Shown here piece by piece: positions 1 through 6,119 of a DNA stretch of 6,505 nucleotides. Position 1 is the first letter of the stretch. Each line of letters begins with the position of its first letter. Source of the stretch: an uncultured Lachnospiraceae bacterium (GTDB lineage Bacteria > Bacillota > Clostridia > Lachnospirales > Lachnospiraceae); NCBI GenBank assembly GCA_902783765.1, contig CACZSB010000089.1, positions 1 through 6,505 of the forward strand. The letters run 5' to 3'. The translations under genes and the position numbers were made by a program. The notes below the pieces were generated by a model. It was not told where the DNA came from. It made no database searches and saw nothing but the letters and a program-made list of their open reading frames with translations.

Positions 1-1
1 C

Positions 2-1312
2 GACGGGGGCGGCTTTGCGGTGTTTGCGGGGCTGGAGCAGGTGCTGGAATATCTGGAGGGCATGCATTTCCGCCCCCAGGATATAGAATATCTGCGATCT
101 CTGGGCCATTTTGATGAAAGATTTCTGGCCTATTTACAGGACTTTCGCTTTCACGGAGATGTATATGCCTTCCCCGAGGGCAGCGTCATGTATCCGGGAG
201 AGCCTATCATCACCGTGGTGGCGGATCTGGTGGAAGCCCAGCTGATCGAAACGGAGCTTTTGGCCCAGATCAATCATCAAAGTCTCATCGCCACCAAGGC
301 CTGCCGCATCGTGCGCTCGGCGGAGGGGCGGAGCGTGTCGGATTTCGGTGCCCGCCGGGCCCATAACAACGACGCCGCCACCTACGGAGCCCGGGCCTGC
401 TATATCGGCGGAGTGGGCGGTACCGCCACCGTGTCTGCAGGGCTTAATTTCCATATTCCCGTGGGGGGCACCATGGCCCACAGCTGGGTCATGTATTATA
501 AGGACGAGCTGGACGCCTTCCGTCGTTTTGCCAAGCGCTATCCCAATAATTGCATTTTGCTGGTGGATACCTACGATGTATTGAAATCCGGCGTTCCCCA
601 TGCCATTCAGGTATTTCAGGAGATGCGGGCCGCCGGTATCCAGTCTCAGTATTTCGGCATTCGTCTGGATTCCGGGGACCTGGCCTATTTATCCTTAAAA
701 GCCCGGAAAATGCTGGATCAGGCAGGCTTCCCGGAGGCCCGGATTGTGGTGAGCAATTCCCTGGATGAATATACCATCCGCTCCATTTTGGATCAGGGGG
801 GCCAGATCGACGCCTTCGGAGTGGGCGAGCGCATGATCACCGCCCGGTCGGAGCCGGTGTTCGGAGCGGTTTACAAGCTTTGCGCCGTGGAAGAAAAGGG
901 CCGTATGGAGCCCCGGATCAAAATCTCGGAAAACATTGAAAAGGTGACGAATCCGGGGATTAAAACGGTATATCGTTTGTATAACGAGGCGGGCCACAGC
1001 ATAGCAGATTTGCTGACGAAGAAGGGAGAAAGCCCGGAAGAGATTCCTTATATGGTGGATCCGGAAAAACCCTGGAAAAAATACAGCACCCAGGGGCTGC
1101 GCTTTAAGGAGATGCAGCAGCTGGTAATGGAAGGGGGCAGGCGTCTTCTGGAAAAGGAGGACATCGGCCTGATTCGCCGCCGCCTGGAGGATCAGCTTCA
1201 GGAAGAGGTATGGGCGGAAGAGCAGCGCTTCGAAAATCCTCACCGGCATTATCTGGACATGAGCCCGGCTTATTATGATATGAAGATGCAGCTGCTGAGG
1301 GAAGAGAGCTAA
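2..1312 (+). CDS. pncB: Nicotinate phosphoribosyltransferase, 5'-truncated by the window edge
   Basis: This enzyme joins nicotinate to PRPP, with ATP hydrolysis, to make nicotinate mononucleotide (NaMN), the first step of Preiss-Handler NAD salvage in the cytoplasm. The frame is open to the left edge (Asp-Gly-Gly-Gly-Phe-Ala-Val-Phe-Ala-Gly-Leu-Glu). This matches an internal family stretch, so the GTG at 20 is not the real start and about 50 N-terminal residues are missing. Visible family signatures are GTMAHSW, whose His (codon 479-481) corresponds to the phosphorylated catalytic His known in the family, RLDSGDL at 662-682 in the phosphoribosyl-binding part, a GVGERM motif near 818, and the C-terminal NPHRHYLDMSPAYYDMK stretch typical of the long Firmicutes form. 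The stop TAA shares its last A with the nadE ATG, so translational coupling is likely. Any promoter or riboswitch lies outside the window. Confidence 0.95.
   Translation, partial: DGGGFAVFAGLEQVLEYLEGMHFRPQDIEYLRSLGHFDERFLAYLQDFRFHGDVYAFPEGSVMYPGEPIITVVADLVEAQLIETELLAQINHQSLIATKACRIVRSAEGRSVSDFGARRAHNNDAATYGARACYIGGVGGTATVSAGLNFHIPVGGTMAHSWVMYYKDELDAFRRFAKRYPNNCILLVDTYDVLKSGVPHAIQVFQEMRAAGIQSQYFGIRLDSGDLAYLSLKARKMLDQAGFPEARIVVSNSLDEYTIRSILDQGGQIDAFGVGERMITARSEPVFGAVYKLCAVEEKGRMEPRIKISENIEKVTNPGIKTVYRLYNEAGHSIADLLTKKGESPEEIPYMVDPEKPWKKYSTQGLRFKEMQQLVMEGGRRLLEKEDIGLIRRRLEDQLQEEVWAEEQRFENPHRHYLDMSPAYYDMKMQLLREES
1297..1302 (+). promoter_or_regulatory. Ribosome binding site of nadE
   Basis: GAGGGA lies inside the last codons of pncB, 9 bases before the ATG at 1312. 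A second ATG follows directly at 1315, but the spacing to it would be 12, so 1312 is the better start. The site being inside pncB fits translational coupling. Confidence 0.7.
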
Positions 1313-2082
1313 TGATGGATGCGGTAAGGGATAGATTAATTGAAATGATACGGGAGTTCACTGCTAATTGCGGTATTTCCCGGGTGGTGCTGGGCATCTC
1401 CGGGGGCAAGGACAGCTCCATTGCCGCCGCCCTCTGTGCCCGGGCTCTGGGGCCGGAAAATGTTTACGGCATCATGCTGCCGGACGGGACCCAGGCGGAT
1501 ATCGAAGACTCCCGGGCGGTTTGCCGGGCCTTGGGAATCCGGGCCCGGGAGGTGAATATCGGGGAAATTCACAAGGCCTTAAAGGAAGCGGCAAAGGCCG
1601 GCCTTCCCGAGGATTTATTCCCCGGGGGCATACCCGTCAGCGCGGAGCGGGAGAGTGACATCAATGTGGGGCCCCGGCTCAGGATGACGGTGCTTCGTTA
1701 TATAGCCCAAAGCCTGGGGGCTTTCCTCTGCGGCACGGGAAATTTATCTGAAAGAACCGTGGGTTATTGTACCAAGGACGGGGATACCAGCAGCGATTTC
1801 AATCCCCTGGGAGCCCTTACCAGCAAGGAGGTGGTGGCCCTGGGTTTGACTTTGCCGGAGCTGCCCCCTCATTTGGTGGAAAAGGCCCCCAGCGACGGCC
1901 TTTCCGGGAAAACCGACGAAGAGCGCCTGGGGGTGAGCTACCAGCAGATCCACGACTGGATCCGTTTGGGCAGCAGCGGAGATGAGGCCGCGGATGCCAT
2001 CATTCTTCGGAAATATAAGGCCAGCGAGCATAAGCGGCGCATGGCACCGATTCTGGATCCTATTAAGGGAGAAATTGTATGA
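1312..2082 (+). CDS. nadE: NH3-dependent NAD(+) synthetase
   Basis: This enzyme amidates nicotinate adenine dinucleotide (NaAD) to NAD using ATP and ammonia, the last step of NAD synthesis. The 256-residue protein has the N-type ATP pyrophosphatase P-loop SGGKDS at residues 30-35, the GTGNLSERT signature at 141-149, and the KDGDTSSDFNPLG substrate-binding stretch from 155. There is no N-terminal nitrilase/glutaminase domain, so it should use free ammonia like the short bacterial NadE, whose usual length is about 245-275 residues. It starts within the pncB stop (TAATG) and ends in an ATGA overlap with the next gene. The C-terminal HKRRMAP motif is also typical of the family. All motifs are intact. 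A second in-frame ATG at 1315 is a less likely start. Confidence 0.96.
   Translation: MMDAVRDRLIEMIREFTANCGISRVVLGISGGKDSSIAAALCARALGPENVYGIMLPDGTQADIEDSRAVCRALGIRAREVNIGEIHKALKEAAKAGLPEDLFPGGIPVSAERESDINVGPRLRMTVLRYIAQSLGAFLCGTGNLSERTVGYCTKDGDTSSDFNPLGALTSKEVVALGLTLPELPPHLVEKAPSDGLSGKTDEERLGVSYQQIHDWIRLGSSGDEAADAIILRKYKASEHKRRMAPILDPIKGEIV
2065..2071 (+). promoter_or_regulatory. Ribosome binding site of nadD-HAD
   Basis: AAGGGAG lies 7 bases before the ATG at 2079, inside the end of nadE. It supports the start that overlaps the nadE stop by four bases (ATGA). Confidence 0.75.
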
Positions 2083-3353
2083 AAATCGGTCTGGTGGGGG
2101 GCAGCTTCGATCCCATTCACCGGGGGCATATTCTCTTGGGAGAGTATGCCTTAAAGCAGTTTGATCTGGATGAGATATGGTTTCTGCCGGCGGGACAGCC
2201 CTATATGAAGGCGGGGCGGGATGTAAGTGCCTCGGAAGAGAGAAAAGCCATGACCAAACGGGCCATTTACGGCCTCCCCTGGGCAAGGCTTTGCACCCTG
2301 GAGCTGGAACGGCCCGGGAACAGCTATACCTATGAGACCCTGGAGCAGCTTTGTAAGGAGCAGCCCGGCCATGAATTCTATTTTATCTTAGGGGGCGATC
2401 AGCTGGATCAGCTGGAGCATTGGCGATATCCGGAGCGAATCTTGGCAGTGGCTCGAATCATTGCCGCCGGCCGGGGCAGCGGGGCGGATTATAAGGCCAT
2501 GGAGGAAAAGGCGGCGGCCCTCACAGACCGTTTCGGAGGCCGGATCCATTTAATGAATTTTCCCGCCTTGGATATTTCCTCCACGGAGATTCGCCAAAGG
2601 GCCGCAGCCAGAGATTCTTTGGAAGGCCTGGTGCCCCCGGCGGTGGAGGCTTATATCAATAGACAGGGACTGTACCGTGTCACTCCCCTCCCCCAGGTCG
2701 CCATTTTCGATATGGACGGAACCCTGCTGGATACGGAGAATCTCTGCATCCGGGAATGGGCCACCATAGACGGCTCCGGTGACCCGGCATTGCCGGATTT
2801 GATTGCCCAGGTATGCGGCTTTACCCGGGCCGATACCAAAAAGTTCTTTCTGGCCCATTATGGCCCGGATTATCCCTTTGAAGATATTCAGGAGAAGCTG
2901 GAAAAGCGCTTTGAAGAGCTGCGCCTTTCCGGCGAATTTCCGGTAAAGCCCGGGGCCGCCCAGGTGTTGGAAAAGCTGTTTTTGCAAGGCTTTTTATTGG
3001 GCCTGGCCTCCTCCACCCATCGGCGGCTGGTGCTGCCGGAACTGGCATCCGTGGGGCTTTTGGATTATTTTGATGTGATTGTTTGCGGCGACGATGTGAA
3101 GCAGGGAAAGCCGGATCCGGAGATATTCCAGAAGGCGGCAGCCTTGCTGGGGCGGGAACCCGGCCACTGCTTTGGGATTGAGGATGCCTATCACGGCGTC
3201 CGGGCCCTGAAGGCCGCGGGCCTTAGACCCATAATGATTCCCGATGTGAAGGCCCCGGACGAGGAAATGAAAAGTCTGGCGGAAATTATCCTGCCAGATT
3301 TGAGAAGTGCCTGTGAATATATGCTGCAGGGGATAAAACATGAATCTCTTTGA
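2079..3353 (+). CDS. nadD: Fusion: nicotinate-nucleotide adenylyltransferase (NadD) plus HAD-IA phosphatase domain
   Basis: Residues 1-200 form a complete NadD, which transfers AMP from ATP to NaMN to give NaAD and pyrophosphate. They show GGSFDPIHRGH at 7-17 with the HxGH nucleotidyltransferase motif (H14, H17), SSTEIR at 167-172, and the usual NadD ending VPPAVEAYINRQGLY. After a linker of about six residues (201-206), residues 207-424 form a complete HAD subfamily IA phosphatase. It has DMDGT (nucleophile D211, acid/base D213), a helical cap, SST at 311-313, K344 in GKPDP, and E368/D369 in GIEDA, so all four HAD motifs are present. No internal start or ribosome site precedes the HAD part, so this is one polypeptide. 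NadD alone is usually about 190-215 residues. The HAD substrate is unknown: beta-phosphoglucomutase-like and nucleotidase-like roles both fit, and a link to NAD intermediates is inference. Confidence 0.93.
   Translation: MKIGLVGGSFDPIHRGHILLGEYALKQFDLDEIWFLPAGQPYMKAGRDVSASEERKAMTKRAIYGLPWARLCTLELERPGNSYTYETLEQLCKEQPGHEFYFILGGDQLDQLEHWRYPERILAVARIIAAGRGSGADYKAMEEKAAALTDRFGGRIHLMNFPALDISSTEIRQRAAARDSLEGLVPPAVEAYINRQGLYRVTPLPQVAIFDMDGTLLDTENLCIREWATIDGSGDPALPDLIAQVCGFTRADTKKFFLAHYGPDYPFEDIQEKLEKRFEELRLSGEFPVKPGAAQVLEKLFLQGFLLGLASSTHRRLVLPELASVGLLDYFDVIVCGDDVKQGKPDPEIFQKAAALLGREPGHCFGIEDAYHGVRALKAAGLRPIMIPDVKAPDEEMKSLAEIILPDLRSACEYMLQGIKHESL
3328..3333 (+). promoter_or_regulatory. Ribosome binding site of the interrupted hydrolase gene
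   Basis: AGGGGA lies 6 bases before the ATG at 3340. It supports 3340 as the ancestral start, inside the end of nadD-HAD, rather than the ATG at 3574, which has only a weak site (AAAGGCG around 3558). Confidence 0.65.
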
Positions 3354-4452
3354 TTATTTGGAATGGCGCTGCGATGTGCCTTTTTCCGTGAATCCCTTCC
3401 AGGAGGTGGATAACCTGGTTTTGGCGAAGCTTGTCTATACGGATTTTAAGGACATCCTTCCCCCGGACGGAAGCGAAGTATCCCTGAGCGATGCCTGTCA
3501 GGGCTTTTTTTAGCGTCACAGCCGCGATGAAATCCTTAAGGACAAGTCCTTCTTTGCAAAGGCGCCGCTGCTTATGGAAAAGATGCTCTGCGGCGCCCGC
3601 TACCGGGATGTTCGGCTTTGCTGGTATTTAGATGAAACGGAAACGCTTCGCGAGGTGCAAATTGCCGCCGTCACATTTCGCCTACCCGATCAAAGCGCCT
3701 ATGTGGCGTTTTGCGGGACGGATCTTACCTTAGTGGGCTGGAAGGAAGATTTGAATTTAGGTTTTTTAAATGAAACAGAGGGCCAGCGGCGCGCCACCCA
3801 ATATCTGAACCGGGTCGGCAATCAGATACAGGGCCAGCTGCGGGTGGGAGGACATTCAAAAGGCGGTAATTTGGCCGTCTATGCGGCTGCTTCCTGCCAT
3901 CCGGATATTCAGAAGCGCATTCTGACCGTTTATTCCAACGACGGGCCCGGTTTTCAGCAGGACATGCTTCAATCCCCGGGGTATCAGCGAATCCTGCCGA
4001 AAATCGTGAGTATCATTCCGGACACCTCCGTGATTGGCCTGCTTCTTTCCTCCTTAGCCAGTCAGCGTGTTGTGAAAAGCTCCCAAATCGGCATTTACCA
4101 GCATGACGGGTTCAGCTGGGAAATATCCAGAAATGGTTTTTTACAGGCGGAATTGTCCCCTGTGAGCCGGCTGATTGAAAAATCTTTAAGCGATTGGCTG
4201 AGTCAGATGAGCGAGAAAGACCGGCGATCCATCACAGAAAGCGTCTTTTCCCTGTTTGAATCCACCGGGGCGGAGAGCTTTGACGAAATCGGCAAGAAAA
4301 AACTGAAAAGCGCGGAAGCCATTTTGAGCGCCATGCGCAAACTGCCTAAAGAAAAGCAGCAGGAGATCCTGTCGTCCTTACAGCAGCTGGGATTGAGCGG
4401 CGGACGGGCCCTGGCTGCCTACCTTTCCGCCCAAATACGGAAAGATCGCTGA
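3340..4452 (+). pseudogene. DUF2974/Mbeg1-like alpha/beta hydrolase interrupted by an in-frame amber codon
   Basis: The frame from ATG 3340 to TGA 4452 is continuous except for a TAG at 3511-3513 (codon 58). Both sides match one family: MNLFDYLEWR...NPFQEVDNLVLAKL before the stop, and VGWKEDLN, GGHSKGGNLAVYAA and VYSNDGPGF after it. Ser173 (amber counted as residue 58) in GHSKGGN is the expected lipase-type nucleophile. Total length would be about 370 residues, normal for the family as I recall it. The physiological substrate of this family is not known to me. Two Cys residues sit where I expect other conserved residues: WRCD (codon 11, family usually WRGD) and AFCGTD (codon 125, family usually AFRGTD). 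These hint at decay. A shorter protein could restart at ATG 3574 (292 residues) but would lack the conserved N-terminus. The alternative explanations are amber readthrough or a sequencing error. It follows nadD with a 14-base overlap and probably once belonged to the same transcript. Confidence 0.82.
3482..3511 (+). terminator. Possible intrinsic terminator at the internal amber codon
   Basis: CCCTGA (3482-3487) and TCAGGG (3498-3503) form a perfect 6-bp stem with a 10-base loop. One C and then seven T (3505-3511) follow, and the last T is the first base of the TAG stop. This has the layout of a modest rho-independent terminator and would end the pncB-nadE-nadD transcript just inside the broken hydrolase gene. 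The short stem and large loop make it weak. The T run also encodes a Phe-Phe pair in the reading frame, so it may be coincidence. Confidence 0.4.
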
Positions 4453-4568
4453 TGGCTTTTAAGGCACCGACGCAATTGGCATATCTACATAGGTGTTAAT
4501 GGGAGATAATTGCCGTACTCTCTGGAATTCCGTAAAGGATTCGGATCTGAACCACCTTGCTCTCCAAA
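4453..4568. other. Convergent intergenic gap, no recognised content
   Basis: This is the 116-bp space between the convergent hydrolase and ATPase genes. I see no convincing hairpin with a T-run on either strand, so no terminator can be called. CAATT near 4472 and AATTG near 4506 form only an imperfect inverted repeat. The sequence, together with the last part of the ATPase frame up to about 4660, resembles no gene I recognise. It lies at the base-composition change between the nad region and the minus-strand segment. Confidence 0.5.
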
Positions 4569-5999
4569 TCACAGAAGGGCATGAAACGTTGGAACAGTGC
4601 AGCTCTCAGGGACTGTTAGGGTGGCCACATCAACCCTTGACATTATGGCAGAAGAAACGTTCTGCTTTACAAAGCCGCAGTAATAAAGCGGAAAAGTCAC
4701 AAAACCATTCCCTGTACCGACATTGGTATCAGATATTTTAATTGCGGGATGTTTTCCGTATTTTTCAGGCTTGGAAATTACATATTTCATGCTGGTAGCC
4801 TTGTTGTTGGAAGCCTTACATTCAATCAGAGTATTTTCTCCTTCAAGCGCTTCCACAAAATCGATTTCCGGGGCACCGCTGGATCCACGGTAATAGTATA
4901 AACTATATCCGCTGTGATACAGGGCAGAGGCAATCATATTTTCTGCAATGGCTCCCTTATATGCCCCCAGTTCTCCCCGCAGTATTTTTTCGGCTGATTC
5001 CGGACCCAATTGTGAAGTGAGCAATCCGATGTCAGAAAAAAAAGCCTTATACTCTTTTTCGATTTTGTTTCCTTCCAGCGGGGAGGATATTTCCATAAGG
5101 TTGTGTGATTTAATTACAAGACCCAAATCAACAAGATATTGTAAAGCATCTGCTTTGTCGGCACTGTGAGCCTTACTGTCAACTAGACTGTACTGGAATT
5201 TTTTATACTCCTTTGATATCTGTGCAGGAAGAGACTTGAGGCAGGCTTCCGCGCGAAGTTTTAATACTTCGTTAGTTTTTGTCTCACCGTTTGCATTGAT
5301 ATATCTGCCAAAATCATCCTTGATGGAGAAAAGGATATTGTTTTGGACCTGACGGACTGCATTTACATCGTGAGAAGTCAGGAAGGCATTAACTGCCTCC
5401 GGCATTCCTCCCACAATCAGGTATTCCAAATACAGTGTCCGTATACTTTCGTGAACAGCTTTTTCTACGGTTTCTCTGTTTTGAAAACAGTTTTGGACAT
5501 AATGAATCACATCTTCACTTAATCCATAGTTCAGAAGAAACTCTCTAAAACTGAGTGGATACATAACAAGATGCTCTTCGTAACCTACCGGAATTCCCCT
5601 TTCATATGGCTGTCTAAACCCCTTAACACCAAGAAAACTGCCTGTGCAAATGACGTCAAAGCGTCCATCGATATCCCAATATTTTAGAGAGCTTCTGGCG
5701 TTCGGGCAATCCTGAATCTCATCGAGAATTAGTAGTGTCTCACCGGGAACAAAACGACTGCCGGGAGTACTGGCACTAATGGCTGTAATCAAGCGGTTGA
5801 TATCAAAATCCCCTTCGAAGGCAGAATGAATGGTTTTGTTTTCTCTCAGATCAATATATATTACGCTTTTATAATTTTCCTGACCGAATAGCCTGACACT
5901 GAAGGTTTTTCCCGTTTGACGCATTCCGCCAATTACAAGCGGATGATGAGACCGATTCTTCCATTCGATGAGTTTTGCGCTTATATTTCTTTGAAGCAT
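4569..5999 (-). CDS. AAA-family ATPase with DUF4143 C-terminal region (orphan)
   Basis: The 476-residue protein belongs to the large AAA_14/DUF4143 family of predicted ATP-binding proteins, which are common in gut Firmicutes and Bacteroidetes and whose role is not established. Walker A is GGMRQTGKT at 24-32 (K31, T32), Walker B is LLILDEIQ at 89-96 (D93, E94), and CTGS at 118-121 fits sensor 1. The DUF4143 part carries a PD-(D/E)xK nuclease-like pattern: E353 (AEN), E378-x-D380 (EIDFV), and E393-C-K395 (IECKA). Whether it cuts DNA is unknown. There is no signal peptide or membrane segment, so it is cytoplasmic. A strong GGGAGG site precedes the ATG by 7 bases. The last 30 or so residues, after PLYY, do not look like the family and may come from a frameshift. 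The gene stands alone on the minus strand in more AT-rich DNA, so it is likely accessory. Confidence 0.88.
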   Translation of the reverse strand: MLQRNISAKLIEWKNRSHHPLVIGGMRQTGKTFSVRLFGQENYKSVIYIDLRENKTIHSAFEGDFDINRLITAISASTPGSRFVPGETLLILDEIQDCPNARSSLKYWDIDGRFDVICTGSFLGVKGFRQPYERGIPVGYEEHLVMYPLSFREFLLNYGLSEDVIHYVQNCFQNRETVEKAVHESIRTLYLEYLIVGGMPEAVNAFLTSHDVNAVRQVQNNILFSIKDDFGRYINANGETKTNEVLKLRAEACLKSLPAQISKEYKKFQYSLVDSKAHSADKADALQYLVDLGLVIKSHNLMEISSPLEGNKIEKEYKAFFSDIGLLTSQLGPESAEKILRGELGAYKGAIAENMIASALYHSGYSLYYYRGSSGAPEIDFVEALEGENTLIECKASNNKATSMKYVISKPEKYGKHPAIKISDTNVGTGNGFVTFPLYYCGFVKQNVSSAIMSRVDVATLTVPESCTVPTFHALL

Positions 6000-6006
6000 A
6001 GTTAAA

Positions 6007-6012
6007 CCTCCC
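6007..6012 (-). promoter_or_regulatory. Ribosome binding site of the ATPase gene
   Basis: Reading the minus strand, GGGAGG lies 7 bases before the ATG at 5999-5997, a near-ideal Shine-Dalgarno. It fixes this start. The site lies inside one arm of a 10-bp inverted repeat (6006-6015 with 6086-6095), so longer transcripts could hide it. Confidence 0.8.
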
Positions 6013-6019
6013 GGATTCT

Positions 6020-6048
6020 ATTATACATGATTTTGTATTTTTTTAAAG
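6020..6048 (-). promoter_or_regulatory. Candidate promoter of the ATPase gene
   Basis: On the minus strand a perfect TATAAT occupies 6025-6020. The best -35 candidate, TTTAAA at 6047-6042 (16-base spacer), is weak. The phased A/T tracts upstream could help as an UP-like element. Transcription would begin near 6013, giving a leader of only about 15 bases that barely includes the ribosome site. Confidence 0.5.
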
Positions 6049-6067
6049 GGATATCTGAATACAAAAT
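6030..6067. repeat. Inner 9-bp inverted repeat around the -35 region
   Basis: ATTTTGTAT at 6030-6038 is the exact reverse complement of ATACAAAAT at 6059-6067, with a 20-base loop that holds the -35 area and a GATATC palindrome (6050-6055). Its centre (6048.5) lies within two bases of the centre of the outer repeat (6050.5). It may be a repressor dyad or the tip of a nested hairpin. Confidence 0.6.
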
Positions 6068-6110
6068 GTATTTTTTTCAATGGTTTCCGGGAGGTGATTT
6101 GTATTTTTTT
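6034..6110. repeat. Three 11-mer direct repeats at an exact 33-bp period
   Basis: The word TGTATTTTTTT occurs at 6034-6044, 6067-6077 and 6100-6110, each start 33 bases after the previous one. The bases between the words are not conserved, so this is spaced-word periodicity rather than a tandem copy of a 33-mer. A 33-bp step is about three helical turns, which puts the words on nearly the same DNA face. They lie upstream of and within the ATPase promoter. They could be operator sites or a bent-DNA element. Confidence 0.7.
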
Positions 6111-6119
6111 ATAATAATC

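Larger units (their letters stand above)
6006..6095. repeat. Outer 10-bp inverted repeat enclosing the ATPase promoter and covering its ribosome site
   Basis: ACCTCCCGGA at 6006-6015 is the exact reverse complement of TCCGGGAGGT at 6086-6095, separated by 70 bases. On the minus-strand RNA the upstream arm would pair with the ATPase Shine-Dalgarno. No flanking direct duplication is obvious, so a small transposable element is not supported, although the arms resemble short terminal repeats. Confidence 0.65.

Noticed and set aside
20..22. GTG at 20 as the real start of pncB
   Set aside because: The frame is open upstream to the edge, and the residues before it match an internal part of the enzyme, so the start lies outside the window.
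3505..3511. T7 run as a programmed frameshift site at the broken hydrolase
   Set aside because: The parts before and after the stop are in the same frame, so a shift by one base would not restore the protein.
4453..4660. Possible insertion-sequence remnant at the region border
   Set aside because: No transposase motif, clear terminal repeats or target duplication could be seen. It only looks unrelated to its neighbours.
4493..4741. Plus-strand reading frame of 82 codons starting at a GTG
   Set aside because: No convincing ribosome site, no recognisable motif, and its second half is antisense to the coding part of the ATPase. It is most likely a chance frame.
6006..6095. Small MITE-like element with 10-bp terminal inverted repeats
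   Set aside because: No target-site duplication flanks the arms, and one arm is accounted for by the ATPase ribosome site. A second genomic copy would be needed.
6110..6115. Perfect TATAAT on the plus strand, possible antisense promoter into the LRR gene
   Set aside because: The matching -35 position (6087-6092, CCGGGA) does not resemble TTGACA, and the hexamer comes from the AT-rich repeat. There is too little support.
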